NCBI RefSeq assembly: GCF_010093815.1
Contig: NW_022985550.1
Location: 1,935,074-1,999,073 of the forward strand
DNA length: 64,000 nucleotides
Source of the DNA: Pseudovirgaria hyperparasitica
Lineage: Eukaryota; Ascomycota; Dothideomycetes; Acrospermales; Acrospermaceae
Direction of reading: 5' to 3'
Part shown: piece by piece, positions 1 to 10,810 of the stretch
Layout of the letters: every line of letters starts with the position of its first letter
How positions within the stretch are numbered: position 1 is the stretch's first letter
Notes under the pieces: generated by a model
Databases searched by the model: none
What the model saw: the letters and a program-made list of their open reading frames with translations, nothing else
Told to the model about the DNA's origin: nothing
Position numbers and translations under genes: made by a program

Positions 1-425
1 GCATCGCTGGGGTAACTCCCAACCATCTGAAACCCGCCATCCAAATCCTTCATTAACCGATGACCCACACCCGCCGGCACGACAACTACATCGCCCTTCT
101 GAACGACCGGCTCCACGCGTCCGGGATTGTCCTCGCCACCGAAACACAGCTTCGCTTTGCCATGTACTATGCACAGTACTTCGTGGGTTGTGCTGTGGTA
201 GTGTGTTTGTGAGTACATTGTGTAGCGCCATTGTGGTGCTACAACGGTGATGCGGGTGAGGTGTGCTTCGATGGCGGAGGCGGATGCATTTTGGAAGCAG
301 GAATGGTAAATCAAAACTGGTTTGTGTTGGATGGATGTGTTTGGAATGAGGTTGTGTGCGGGAATCTGGTGGGTTGAGACACGTAGGGAGGTGAGCGGTG
401 TGACGGCGGCTTTGGTGGTGGCCAT
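1..425 (-). CDS. Cupin-domain protein (YjlB-like), 3' part missing at window edge
   Basis: Reading the minus strand from the ATG at 425 gives one open frame of 141 residues to the window edge, without an intron. It begins MATTKAAVTPLTSLRV and contains the small beta-barrel signature of RmlC-like cupins: a QTHYHSTTHEVLCIVHGKA stretch (metal-binding His/His/Glu pattern), then KGDVVVVPAGVGHR with the second-motif His. The order and spacing resemble the bacterial/fungal YjlB cupin family, whose substrate is generally unknown. The C-terminus lies outside the window. The position of the metal ligands is read from the sequence; the family name is an inference. Confidence 0.8.
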   Translation of the reverse strand, partial: MATTKAAVTPLTSLRVSTHQIPAHNLIPNTSIQHKPVLIYHSCFQNASASAIEAHLTRITVVAPQWRYTMYSQTHYHSTTHEVLCIVHGKAKLCFGGEDNPGRVEPVVQKGDVVVVPAGVGHRLMKDLDGGFQMVGSYPSD

Positions 426-931
426 GCTGGCGTTCTGCTATAGCCAACGTCCGTAGAGAGGGATTACTGCCGTTGAAAAGATATTTCGCGTTAAGCACTA
501 CACAGACTTATTGTTTTTCACTTTTCGTGCTGTAGAGGTGCTTCCATGAGATCATCTTGTCGATGAACAAGGGTCTCGTGCTCAGATCTTCGTAGATCCG
601 TTGGCATCTCGTTACAACTTCGCCAGCACTTCAAATCGCTCGTACGAATCTTTCAGAACGAATCAAATGAGTGGATAAAGCATGTTGAATATGGGTCATG
701 TGTTAGCTATCGATGAGTTCACTTCATCTCCGGTAAGAAGATTTCTAGCGGAACATATACTCGCCATGAACATGGCGAATATTTCCGCTCGGTATATTTT
801 TTCAGTTTCACTTCCTGCTGATACTCCAATAACTAGTCTGAATGCGCTTTCGACCAAATAGTTCAAATCGACAAGGTCGGACTAAAAACATCACCCACTG
901 AAGCCTCTTGACCATTCATGTCTTAGAGCCG
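426..931. other. Intergenic, no gene seen
   Basis: About 500 bases between the cupin start and the 3' end of the M35 protease gene. It would hold the cupin promoter. I see no conserved frame and no RNA gene here. A short near-palindrome (catggcgaatat...atattcgccatg, about 750-785) is present but unexplained. Confidence 0.4.
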
Positions 932-2029
932 TCAGTCCAAATAACATCCATACTTTACACCAAATGCATACGCCAAAAAAGAATCCGCATTCAACAGCGC
1001 CTGATCACTTGGCAATGCCAGCGAACCGTTCGGTCCGTATGCATAATCACCCGTCGCCGGCTTATATATTTCCTCATTATGGCTCATTTCATGTAGCAAA
1101 ATCCCTGCACGTGAATCATAACCCCGACAAGTATCTGGCATCACAGGATAGTCGTAAAACACGGGACAGAAGAACAAGTTGCCGCCAGGATTTGTTGCAT
1201 ACGCTGCGATGGACGACCTGTTGGTGCAGTAGTTCATACCATAGGGCTCAACGCAGTGCAGATAGGGTGTGGTGCCGATGGTCAAAACGGCTGAGGCCAT
1301 GGCGTCGAAACGTGCGGCTACATGTTCACGGGCGGTTGTGTTGGTCGTTTTGAAGAAGAATTCGAATTGATCGGCTGGGCCTGAGCGTGCTGCGCTCGCA
1401 GCATGACTGGCTAACAGCGATGCTTCTTTTATGGTTATGTTGGTGAATTTGGCGGATTGTTCGGGATCAGAGCAGTCGATCATTGATGCTCTTTCTGACG
1501 ATTGACTTGCGAAGTCGCGAAAACTTTGAGCCGCTCGAGTACCGTTGATTTCGATTGCAAGCTTGTTGCTGCTATACGGAACACTTGCGCCGCTGAGCGA
1601 AGTTGAGTCTGGGGTGCCGAGAAGGAAAAGGCCTTTGGTGAAGACGGTGTAATTGCCTCCAATGCTCAAGTCATGCACTTCTGCTGGATCAATGGTAATC
1701 TCTATAGTCTCCCCGGGATACAGAGAAGTGAAATCGCTCATTCTCAATCTGTCTATCGCTGGATAGAGATGGTAACCGTTGAAGTCGACTTTGACATCTA
1801 GCAATAGTCAGAACTTATATTCGAGACTATCATCGATCGAAACTTTACCACCAGAGAATACCATCAGCTTTTCGACATATCCATCGTCATCGAGAAGATT
1901 ATCAAAACCTAGAAGGCTTAGAGTTTCCGCGCCGTTATTGGCGATAGTCGCCTTAATTCCTGACGCTGCATCTTGACTCAATGAGACATCCACCGGCTGG
2001 TAGATTGAGCTAATGGTGGATATGGTCAT
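932..2029 (-). CDS. M35 deuterolysin-like zinc metalloprotease, apparently without signal peptide
   Basis: Two exons (2029-1849 and 1797-932) joined over a 51-base intron (1848-1798: GTAAAG donor, CTGAC branch site, TAG acceptor) give 348 residues. Without splicing, an in-frame TGA interrupts the frame; splicing removes it and restores the M35 pattern around KLMVFSGDVKVDFNGYHL. The catalytic HEMSH (HExxH) is near residue 296, followed by ATGDYAYG, the GTxDxxYG-type motif that supplies the third (Asp) zinc ligand in the aspzincin family. Deuterolysins are normally secreted preproenzymes. Here the ATG at 2029 starts directly at the domain (MTISTISSIYQPVDVSL), and no signal-peptide exon is obvious in the 200 bases upstream. 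Either it is a leaderless variant, or a 5' exon is missed or lost. Confidence 0.82.
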
Positions 2030-2546
2030 AACTCCTTAGGAAGATACTTCAAAGCAAAGAAGGCTTTTCATTGCATATATGTTATGGAATCACGACGAGG
2101 TTGGGCGTCTCGTTGGGGAGGGCTGGGGATATAACCAACCTTCGAAGAATATCATTCTACAGCCACTTCAGACTACTGTCTTACCTCTGAAACTCGAATT
2201 ACATGGTACCTGAGTAGATATAGTTGATGATGGCTTTGCTTCCTATGGCTATTCACTTCTTGATCGAAATGTGCATACACGGGGTTGTGAGTTTAGTGCC
2301 CACGATTTTCAAACATCGGTAAAGTAGCTCTTAGTCCCACAGTACATATCACTACTGAACAATTAATAAAATTAAAACAGTGGAGTATCCTGTTAAACAC
2401 CAACAAAAGCACTCTGAAGAGCGGGAACAGCGTTCTTTACTAAGATGTGAATGGTACTGAAAATTGGAGAACGACCCCTTTCTTCGCAGATATTCTTCGA
2501 GGCCACCGTCCCCTAGACACTACTCACACCATCGACTCTCCGCCCC
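2030..2546. other. Intergenic, no gene seen
   Basis: Holds the M35 protease 5' region and the 3' flank of the alpha/beta hydrolase. A TATA-like stretch on the minus strand (GTTATATCC, about 2125) could serve the protease. No convincing coding frame. Confidence 0.35.
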
Positions 2547-3470
2547 TTACTCTTCCTTACTAGCAATTTCAATAAGGATATCCACTAACTCATCCGGAGC
2601 GCTAGCATTGGGGCAATGTCCAGTCTCAATCTCGTACAAGTCAGGTTTGGTCCCCGTCCTATCGGCAATCTTCTGGTAGTACGTCGAACTCAACTCGGGA
2701 ACGACGATCATATCCTTCGTGCATCTCAGATAAGACACTGGCGCGTGATCATAACCCAAGGAAGATACTGCGCCTTGATAAGAGATATCAGAGTGCGGTT
2801 GCATACCTTGAGCCCATTCAAGAGCTTTGGTGAACGCAAGTGGGTTGTATGTGTTTCTTGCGCTGGCTGCCGGGTCAATGTTTATGAGGCGATCGTCCTA
2901 GATAATAGGTGAGTGTGTTAACGTCGTATACTTTCATCGAGGGTGATGTACCACGAGTTTCAGGAAGGCCGGCAATTGTGTCCCAAACAAGCCACGCACA
3001 CTCTCTCCTAGGCCTGGGATAATGGCATTCACATATACTAGCCTCTTAACGCCACCCGATTTCCCGTCACTCTTTCGCTCCTTGGCGCTAACACCTTTGA
3101 CGCTTTGCGTTCCCGGGACACCACCGTAAGAATGCATCACCAAGATAGTATGCTTGCCTTCATTAGCAAGAGCCTGAGTGACACTACTGATAGCGGCCGC
3201 ATCGTCGAACATTGTGGCTGCCGGCCCGGGACGAAAACCAACAGAAGGCGTGGCAACGATTGTTGCATCGAAATGTCGAGCGCGCAGAAGGTCGACGACG
3301 TGCTGATACTGAGCCACGGGAGATAGGGCTCCAGGGACAAAGACAAAGGTAGGGTGACTCGAATTCCCCATGGCGAAACTGGATCGTGCTAACGTTGGAG
3401 AGAAGAAGTGAAGCAAAAACAAGTTTAATATCAAAAGTTGTCTACTCATGATATTGTAATAGTACTTCAT
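2547..3470 (-). CDS. Secreted alpha/beta hydrolase
   Basis: Exons 3470-2952 and 2897-2547, with a 54-base intron (2951-2898) joined at KLV|DDRLINID, give 289 residues. The N-terminus MKYYYNIMSRQLLILNLFLLH is a signal peptide or anchor; a second ATG before MGNSSHPTF would give a cytosolic form. Seen motifs: FVFVPGALSP (oxyanion strand), VMHSYGG (nucleophile elbow GxSxG-like with Ser), and IETGHCPNASAPDELVDIL near the C-terminus, carrying the catalytic His. The pattern matches the AB hydrolase 1/6 proteins common in soil and plant-associated fungi and bacteria. The substrate cannot be told from sequence. Confidence 0.85.
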
Positions 3471-3509
3471 TGAGGTTATGTGAAGGGATGGCTTTCACCA
3501 CCAAACCAT

Positions 3510-3516
3510 TTATATA
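3510..3516 (-). promoter_or_regulatory. TATA box of the alpha/beta hydrolase gene
   Basis: TATATAA on the minus strand about 40 bases before the ATG at 3470. The closeness would imply a short 5' leader. Supported only by motif and position. Confidence 0.45.
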
Positions 3517-3954
3517 AGTTGTCTCTAGTCTGATAGTTTTTAAGATATGGTGCTGGCTGATTATGAATCTGGTGTTAAACATTGACTCAATTGGTATCGG
3601 CCAGAGCATCAGAATTTAGCGTGGACGTCAGAATTTAGGGCTCCACAGCCCGCGCTATTAGTGGATTCGGGTAGATGAACCCAGGAAGACTTGAGTTTTC
3701 CTGATAGAGGTATGATCGACGAGCTAGTTTGATCTCGAAAATACCAGGTTCCTTGCCGTGGAGAAGTCGTTACGCAGCGTACCAAGTATAGCTTCTTGAA
3801 GTTCTCTCCGCAGCATGCTACCATAATCCGATCAGAGGTAGTGTCTTCAGACATGGAATCAGGATTGATTGCCACCGGTATTGCCATTCAAGACAAGGTC
3901 CAAATAAATTCTAGAACTCAAATGAGATATCCGTGCTTGTATCTTTGCCAAGTT
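3517..3954. other. Intergenic; one weak 92-codon frame
   Basis: A minus-strand open frame of 92 codons (3887-3609, MAIPVAINPDSMSEDTTSDR...) has no recognised motif and is not supported by splice or family evidence. I leave it unannotated. Confidence 0.3.
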
Positions 3955-6101
3955 TCAGCCCGGGGGTGAGGCAATACCACCCTGATAAGCTGACGCAAAA
4001 TCCATAGACGAGATCTGGCTGGTTATTTGGGCAATTTCTCGGTTGAGATCCTCAATATTCTGTCCAAGAGCAGCAGCCTCGTCAAATCGACGATGCTTCT
4101 TAACATCAGCAAGCATTTCCTGTACAAAGAACTTCTGCTCCTCGAGAACAATCAGCCGCTCTCGAAGATCTTTCTCCTCTGCTTCCATTGCGGACACACT
4201 GCTTCCACTAATGACGCTGCTTGATTCAGTCTCATTGAACATTATCGCTGCTAAGGCACCGTTAGGAGGTCTGTTGAGTGACCGATTGTCTATGCTTTGG
4301 GTATGATTATTCTTCAGAAGTTTGGGCAACGATTTGAGCGACAACATATGAAGGCTAAGGAAGTTGTATGCTTGCTGATATACAGCTCTCTGGAGACGTT
4401 GTTGCGTCGAGGAATTGCTGGGAAGATCTCGTATACGTTTTGCGGCAGTGTCGTATTGTGTAAACGCTAGAGTCAGCCTTTTCCGTACCTTGGCAGCTTC
4501 TTGAAGCTGATCAAGAGTGGGCTGCTTAGAATTGTCTTGGAGCATGAGTAATAGTTTCTGAAATCGGGGCAGAAGGAGTCGAATGCCTCTCTCGAACTGC
4601 TGGAGATTCTCAAAAGCGCGTTGATCTGCAGGCTTCTTGGTAAGGTCTCGTGCGTAGTCGCTTCTGCTGAAAAGTGTATGTTTGCAATCTTGACACATCC
4701 GCACATCAACGCCGACTGGAACACCCGGCTTCTCTGATGCTGCATTGGCTATTTGAAACGTCAGCAAAGGGATCCCTGGTCTGTTTGCTCGATACTTACA
4801 CGCATGGATGTTTAGACCTATTTCAGACGAACAGGCCGTTTGAGCATCTCCGCAAACAACCTTGCCACAAAGTCTGCAATGGTGGCGCCTGAAGGTATAA
4901 TTGGTGAACTCTTGCTGACAATATGGACACCTTGACACGGTTGAATCATCCTGCCATTCGATGATGGACTGCTCTAGAGCACGCTTCTGCTGTGCTTTCG
5001 CATTTGTCAAGGCTGCCAAAGACCCCAATGACCATCTGTTATTTGCCGGAGTTAGATGTTCCGGCGAGGGAGGATTAGCGAGTAATTGAGTCAACTTCGT
5101 CAAGCGCTTTTCAAGTCGACTAGTCTCCAATGTTGATCGATTGATGTTTCGCTGTCTAATCCTCCTAAAGACATCGGTGTGGTCTCTTTCGAGGCCATGG
5201 TGATCATTGTAGCCCTCGCGAGAAACATAGCAAGTTTCGCAACAACGACACCACACTCCTCGTACGGGCTCATGCTGTGCTGATCTGCTAAGCCGTATCT
5301 GAAACATTGTGTGCTCTTCGCAGTACAATAGACCGCACTTCCGGCAGTTGACCCTGCCATTCATGTTGCCCAGTCTCTTTTCACAACTGGGTTCTGAACA
5401 GGAATCATCGTAGCCCGGTCTCTGCCAGTGCGATTTGGTGATGAATTCTTCCGGATCAGGGGGTATAACTGGATCCGGTGTGGGAGTGTGGCTTGACGTA
5501 TGACTTGATTGAGATGGAGGTGTAGGGTTCGTATTCGATTCGAAGACGTCGAGGCCTTTGAGCTTCTGATTCAGTACCGCGAGAGGCTGAAACTTCTTTG
5601 CTTTGACCATCTGGGTCTTGAACCATGTTTTGACCTCGTCTTGTTCCACCTCTTCCAGAGCTTGATGTTCCGCGTCGAGATGCCTGCCTCATGTTAGGGA
5701 AGAAAGAATGATCCGAACCTAGGAAAGGTCGCACCTGTTTAATTGAAGCAGAGTAACCTGTTGAGAGAATTAGTACACATTCTTCATTCTATTGGTTTCC
5801 TCCGAATTTGACACACCATGTCCTCATTGCATATGGGACAAACGAGCCTGGAGCTTGCAGCCGCGGCTGCAGCATGATTTGGGTTCTCGAGGGACACATT
5901 TGAAGTAATATCTTGTGCAAAGGTTGGAGTTGGAGATATGGACGTCTGGGAGCTTAGGGATAGAGAGCTCTCTGAAGGCGAAAGCAGGCTCGCGTTGCGT
6001 TTGTGGTGATTTGGAGGGATGGGAGACACAGCTGGTGATAGGGACTTGCCGCTTCCCAGTATACGGCCTCCGCCCAACGCCCTGGTTGGGCGGCTCGACA
6101 T
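3955..6101 (-). CDS. VAC1: FYVE-finger endosomal tethering protein, Vac1/Pep7 (rabenosyn-5) family
   Basis: Four exons (6101-5817, 5757-5735, 5683-4800, 4748-3955) close in frame as 661 residues. The introns are 59, 51 and 51 bases; the last is a multiple of three, so it reads through if unspliced, but its GTAAGT donor, GCTGAC branch site and TAG acceptor mark it as an intron. Domain order: disordered Ser/Pro N-terminus; C2H2 finger (CPICNEDMVTLLQLNRHLDAEH, about 90-111); a degenerate first zinc finger (CSEPSCEKRLG...CRKCGLLYC, about 198-260); a canonical FYVE finger with the PI3P-binding RRHHCRLCG core (about 350-420); then helical, coiled-coil C-terminal parts as in the Rab-binding region. 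In yeast, Vac1 links PI3P, the Rab Vps21 and Vps45/Pep12 in Golgi-to-endosome fusion. VTI1 and SEC5, two more membrane-traffic genes, lie elsewhere in the window. Confidence 0.92.
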
Positions 6102-6674
6102 AGCGTATGAGTCCGATCAGAGAACCGCAGCGTCAGAAGCTGCGGTCAGTGGTTGAAGAATAACGGCATCTCAGCAAACGTCCAGCTTCTCTGAGGTCAC
6201 TTCACGTAGTCGTACAGTTGGTATGAAGCCTGAAGGCCTGGTTAGGTATACCCATTCACACGGCAGACGTAAGCGTAGACCAGACCTCCACCCACTCGTG
6301 AACGCCCCACAGCGTAAGATTGACTACTAGTCCCACGAGGCACAAGTCCCAAAATGCAGTGCTGTATTAACTATTATCCGTCACTTATGCAGTTAAGGAA
6401 CATGTCCGTCGCTACCTACGATAAAACATCTATCTATGCAATTTTGTTCGAGCTCAACTATATTTGTGGTTTATGATTACACCGTGCAAGACGAAGAGTC
6501 TCTTTAATTGCCCGCAACCGGTTCGTTCTGGCCACTCCCTAGCCACTCCCGCCTATAGTGTGGCGCTGATCGTCATGCCTTTCACCAGGTTCCACTGCAA
6601 TGTCTGGTATTCCCGCATGCGATGCTTCCTTCAACCATATCTCCATGCAAGCTCATTCTCGTTGAGCTTTCATG
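6102..6674. other. Divergent promoter region VAC1 / MET8
   Basis: Shared upstream region of two divergently transcribed genes. No TATA box stands out, and no coding frame is supported. Confidence 0.5.
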
Positions 6675-7486
6675 ATGGGCGCAAAATATCCGCCCATTCA
6701 GGGCGGTGGGTCACTCATATTGGCATGGCAGATTAAAGGAAGACGAGTTCTCATCGTGGGAGGCGGAGAGGTAGGCCAGTGTCATGGGCTTCAGTGATAG
6801 GATCGTCGGGTGCTGATGTAACATCACAGGTCGCAGCAGGACGCATAGTCAATGTATTGAATGCTGACGCTAAAGTGATCGTCGTGGCTCCATTCGATGG
6901 CCTCAATGACGAAGTCGCATATCGTGTCGCGCAAGGCCAGGTCGAGCACGTCAATCGCAAATTCGAGCCATCTGATCTTGATAACATAGACATGGTACTG
7001 ACTGCTGTCGATGATCCGGAGGCCTCATCCCAGATATACAGGCTTTGTAAAGAGAGACGGATCGCTGCGAACATCGCCGATGTGCCTCCTGAATGCGATT
7101 TCTATTTTGGAAGTGTTCACCGGGATGGCCCCCTTCAAATAATGGTCAGCACCAACGGCAATGGCCCACGACTAGCGAATATAGTCAGAAGACAGATTGC
7201 GAAGAATTTACCAGACAACATCGGCGCCGCAATCACAAAAGTTGGCCAACTTAGGAGGAAATTGAGAAAGATCGCCCCGGAGGAGGAGGAAGGCCCGAAA
7301 CGAATGAAGTGGATGTCGAAAGTATGCGACTCGTGGAGCCTCGAAGATCTTGTCGATATGGAAGAGAAAGACATGGAGGCATTGCTTGGATATTACCATC
7401 CGAATGCAGTGCCAAGTCTCGATAATCTGCGACTCGGCGAAGAACCTGGGATCTACCAATTCGATGGGTCTTTCGGATGGATGTAA
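6675..7486 (+). CDS. MET8: Siroheme synthase Met8-type (precorrin-2 dehydrogenase / sirohydrochlorin ferrochelatase)
   Basis: Exons 6675-6770 and 6830-7486 (intron 59 bases, GTAGGC...CACAG) give 250 residues. The start at 6675 gives MGAKYPPIQGGGSLILAWQI, the usual Met8 N-terminus. The Rossmann motif RVLIVGGGEVAAGR spans the splice junction. VLTAVDDPEASSQIY and NIADVPPECDFYFGS are typical of the CysG/Met8 fold, the latter containing the family's conserved Asp region; NGNGPRLANIVRRQIAKNLP follows. The enzyme oxidises precorrin-2 with NAD and inserts iron to make siroheme, the cofactor of sulfite and nitrite reductases. Length is near the yeast enzyme (274). No other sulfate-assimilation gene is nearby. 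Confidence 0.93.
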
Positions 7487-7869
7487 GCGCTATGAAATAT
7501 GTTGTCTCTAAACACTAGTCATTGGAAGCAATCTGCTGCAAATTGCTGTGTGTTCTACTGCGTATGGACGTTTACCAAGAGTGGTAGTATACCAATGCTA
7601 CAAAATCAGTCTTGTAGTCGGGTACCCTGAGTCCGGCCATAATACTGCGTACGACAATGCCCACGTGCGAACATCACTTTCACCGACCGCTGGTTCACTT
7701 AGAACATGTTATGGCGTCATACCCCTGCGATTTTCCCTGAACGTCCCGCCGTAGCCTGAGAACCGTTTCCGCAACCCATTCCCACTCGGTTTGTTTTTAC
7801 CACCTAGCTCTGCCATCCTTCAACCAAGCTCTTAACAACCTTCATCACATGATCAACCGGACTTGAACG
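7487..7869. other. Intergenic, promoter of METTL16-like gene
   Basis: Tandem spacing between MET8 and the next plus-strand gene. It is pyrimidine-rich before the ATG at 7870. No other feature seen. Confidence 0.4.
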
Positions 7870-9670
7870 ATGGCATCCAGCGAAGCTTCAGACAACATTC
7901 ACCTAGTCGTAACGGCGCCTAACAAAACACGTACGGAGAAATTGGCATCCGAGGACTTGCCTCTAGATCAGACTATCATGGATACTACGGAGCCACTTAC
8001 GGAGACGATGGCATCCGAAGTGCCGTCTATGGAAAGTTTAGCATTCAATACATCACAAATGGACATAGATCCGCGATACATATACACAAACGATTTCGAA
8101 GCCCTAGCAAAGGCTGATGGCGAGTTCGAAGAGATGATGAGCGCAAATGAGAGACGACGAATTGACTTCACCAATCCTGTTCAAGTAGGGTACGCTAGAT
8201 GCGGTCGAAAACCTCCTATCTCATTCATCGCAACTGCTTATACTGCTAGTTAAGACAAGTCACCAGGAGCCTATTAAAGGCAGATTTCAAGCTGGAACTA
8301 GATCTTCCTCCTGATCGCTTGTGCCCTCCGGTAAGTCCACGCTCACATCCCAATCATACACTGTTGCTAACGAATCTCTGCCCAGGTTATGGTTCGGTAT
8401 GTTTTCGCATATGTCGCCTTGCATGACTCTGCCCTGGCTGTCTTTCGGATAGAGCTTGCTAACTTTCCTTCTTGGAGCTACGAGTACGTGCGTTGGATCC
8501 AGCAGCTGTTAGACTCGACCGATCAATCTCTCTCTGGCGTATACGACCGGTCACGGCCCGTGAAAGGCCTAGACATGTGAGTACCGTGTCTTCAAGGGCA
8601 TATCACGGCTTTCTTGCCACATCTTTCTAACTGTCTTTTTGCTTAGTGGGGTCGGAGCAAGTAACATATACTCTCTTCTGGCCTTGCGAAGTCGGCCTTC
8701 ATGGTATATGTACGGGACCGACATTGATGAAACCAGCTTGGAGTGGGCGAAGAAGAATACGGAGATTAATAGTCTCACACCCAAGACGCGTCTGATACTC
8801 ACAAAGCGAGCGGATGCCTTGATTCCACTTCGTGACTTAGGTACTCTCAGCCTCGACTTTGTCATGTGCAACCCTCCGTTCTTTGATAGCTTCGAACAAC
8901 GGGAAGAGTCTGCGAGCGGCGAATACAAAGATAGTGCGTCTAAGAGTGCTTGTTCCGGATCGGACTGCGAGATGATCACCCCAGGCGGCGACTTCGGTTT
9001 CGTTTGTGACATACTAGAGCTCAGCCTGAAGCTCCGAACCAAAGTACAATGGTACTCAAGTATGTTTGGCTTCAGAGAGAGTATGGAAAAAGTAGCCGCC
9101 AAACTCAAGCCGCTCGGCATAACAAACTACGCCGTAGCTACTTTGCGAACGACCGGCAAGACCAGACGCTGGTGCCTCGCCTGGAGCTTCCACGACCTGC
9201 GTCCTGCAGATGTAAGTGTTACCGATCGAAGTCTATCATTTTGAGTAAGTACTAATTAAGCCCAGGACGTTGTGCGGCACGAAATTGACGCCTTCCCACA
9301 CATCCCCTTTCCAACGGCCTTCAAGATTCGCATTGAAGACAACAGGATCCACACGACGAAGACCAAGGTCTCCGTCATGATGACGGAGCTAGATGTCCAA
9401 TGGACATGGAAGACGTTCGTGCCTGTGACAGGCGTCGGCCTGTCACACGGCAACGTGTGGTCGCGGTTCTACCGCAGGGAGAAGAAGCGTCGTGCTGCTG
9501 CTGGGATCAGCACCACCCCGGTTCCGTCCTCCCCAGAGGAGGCGGAATTTGCCTTCAAGATCACCGTCGAGAGGGACGGGGTGGTGGTGGCCTGGCTGAA
9601 GGGCAATGACCAGACGCTCTACGAGAGTTTCTGTGGTGTGATCAAGCGTGGACTCGTCGAGCAGAGATAG
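7870..9670 (+). CDS. METTL16-family RNA N6-adenosine methyltransferase
   Basis: Six exons (7870-8184, 8250-8330, 8386-8396, 8478-8576, 8647-9211, 9266-9670) join to 491 residues; exon 3 is only 11 bases. The core fits METTL16/YbiN: IDFTNPVQLRQVTRSLLKADF, YEYVRWIQQLL, GLDIGVGASNIYSLLAL (SAM-binding glycine loop), YGTDIDETSLEWAKKN, and the catalytic NPPFF (about residue 243), followed by TGKTRRWCLAWSF. In animals METTL16 methylates U6 snRNA and MAT2A hairpins; the fission-yeast homologue Mtl16 methylates U6. The first 80 residues are acidic and probably disordered. The last ~135 residues (KVSVMMTELDVQWTWKTF ... VVVAWLKGNDQTLYESF) form an extra C-terminal domain, whose match to the vertebrate VCR region I cannot confirm. 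Confidence 0.9.
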
Positions 9671-10810
9671 AAATATACCAATACTGCGTGGCTTCACTGT
9701 CGCGATATGTTCCACATAAATGCCCTTGGCGCCGTTACCACTGCATGAACGACGTGATATATGGGCTATCCAACGGAGCTTTCGGCCGTTCTACTCCACA
9801 GTCGCTTGAGTGATAGCGTTATCAGACTTGTACAAAGCTTTAATTCGAACCAATCAAATCGAGAGAGCCTGCTATTGCAGCATTCGGTCAGTCAATATCG
9901 CTAATAACCAACTTTATCTATTTAGCAAATCGACTTAGCGATTCTGGGTGTGGTTAGTTCCGGATTCTGTGGTATGTTGCTATTATTACTATGTATACTG
10001 TGTCTAGAACTGAATTTTGCCACCGAGTGGATCACGGCTGTACTTCCTCTGAAGCACCGAATGTACAGCATACAACATATTGGCAGAACACACCACAACC
10101 GCGATAGCCACGTCGGAGTCACTGTTCAAGTATCAGATCAATTTCGACGCAATGGTGTGGTGTTCAACTTCAGCGTCTGATACACCATGCTGATCGCCCA
10201 AGCCGCCATCCTCATGCGTGGCCGCAGGAGCCACTTTTCGGCACCGGCAGCTAAGCAAGAAGCCATAATAACCACTCCTGTTTCATGACGATTCGCGGCA
10301 CATCGCGTCACCCATTCACGCCACTGCAGGATGTCACTCCTTTTAGAAGCACGACCAAGATCAGCAACCTCGCTGCCGCTCCACATGTTACCATCATAAA
10401 GCCCCCAGAAGCAATTTAGACATGGCTATTTTAGGGCCCACGAATATTATTCCGCACACCGAAATCGTTTTTGCGTCAGGCTGGACAAGACGACGCGCAT
10501 AAGCGTTGCCTGGGGTATTAGTAGAATAGATCCATGAACAACAGCAAGCCAAGGCGCGCGAAACACTCCGCATGATGCCTGTGCCTGCAATCCATCCTCC
10601 ATGTCCAGGTACCCGCACGATGGCGCAAAGGCTAAAGCGCGATGTACAAACTGGAAACGGGACAAGGCTGCGGTTGGGACTTGGAGCAGACGTGCACGAT
10701 GCGCGGGCCTCTTTTCTCTGGCTGCCAGGTGGTATATTCACGCTCGAGGTCGTGCAACTTGTGGACCTGCCCTGACTCCCACGTTCTGATCCTACGTCCT
10801 ACCTACGACC
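9671..10810. other. 1.1 kb intergenic, no gene supported
   Basis: Short frames on both strands (e.g. minus-strand 10741-10394 and 10386-10138) lack recognisable motifs and splice continuity. The 3' half should hold the promoter of the CFEM-type receptor. Confidence 0.35.

Noticed and set aside
1798-1848. TGA-CTA stop-codon readthrough context in the M35 protease gene
   Set aside because: The in-frame TGA CTA looks like the known readthrough motif, but it lies within a 51-base intron with good donor, CTGAC branch site and acceptor, and splicing restores the conserved protein. The TGACTA arises from the branch site.
10138-10741. Minus-strand frames as a degenerate gene
   Set aside because: No motif and no joinable exon structure.
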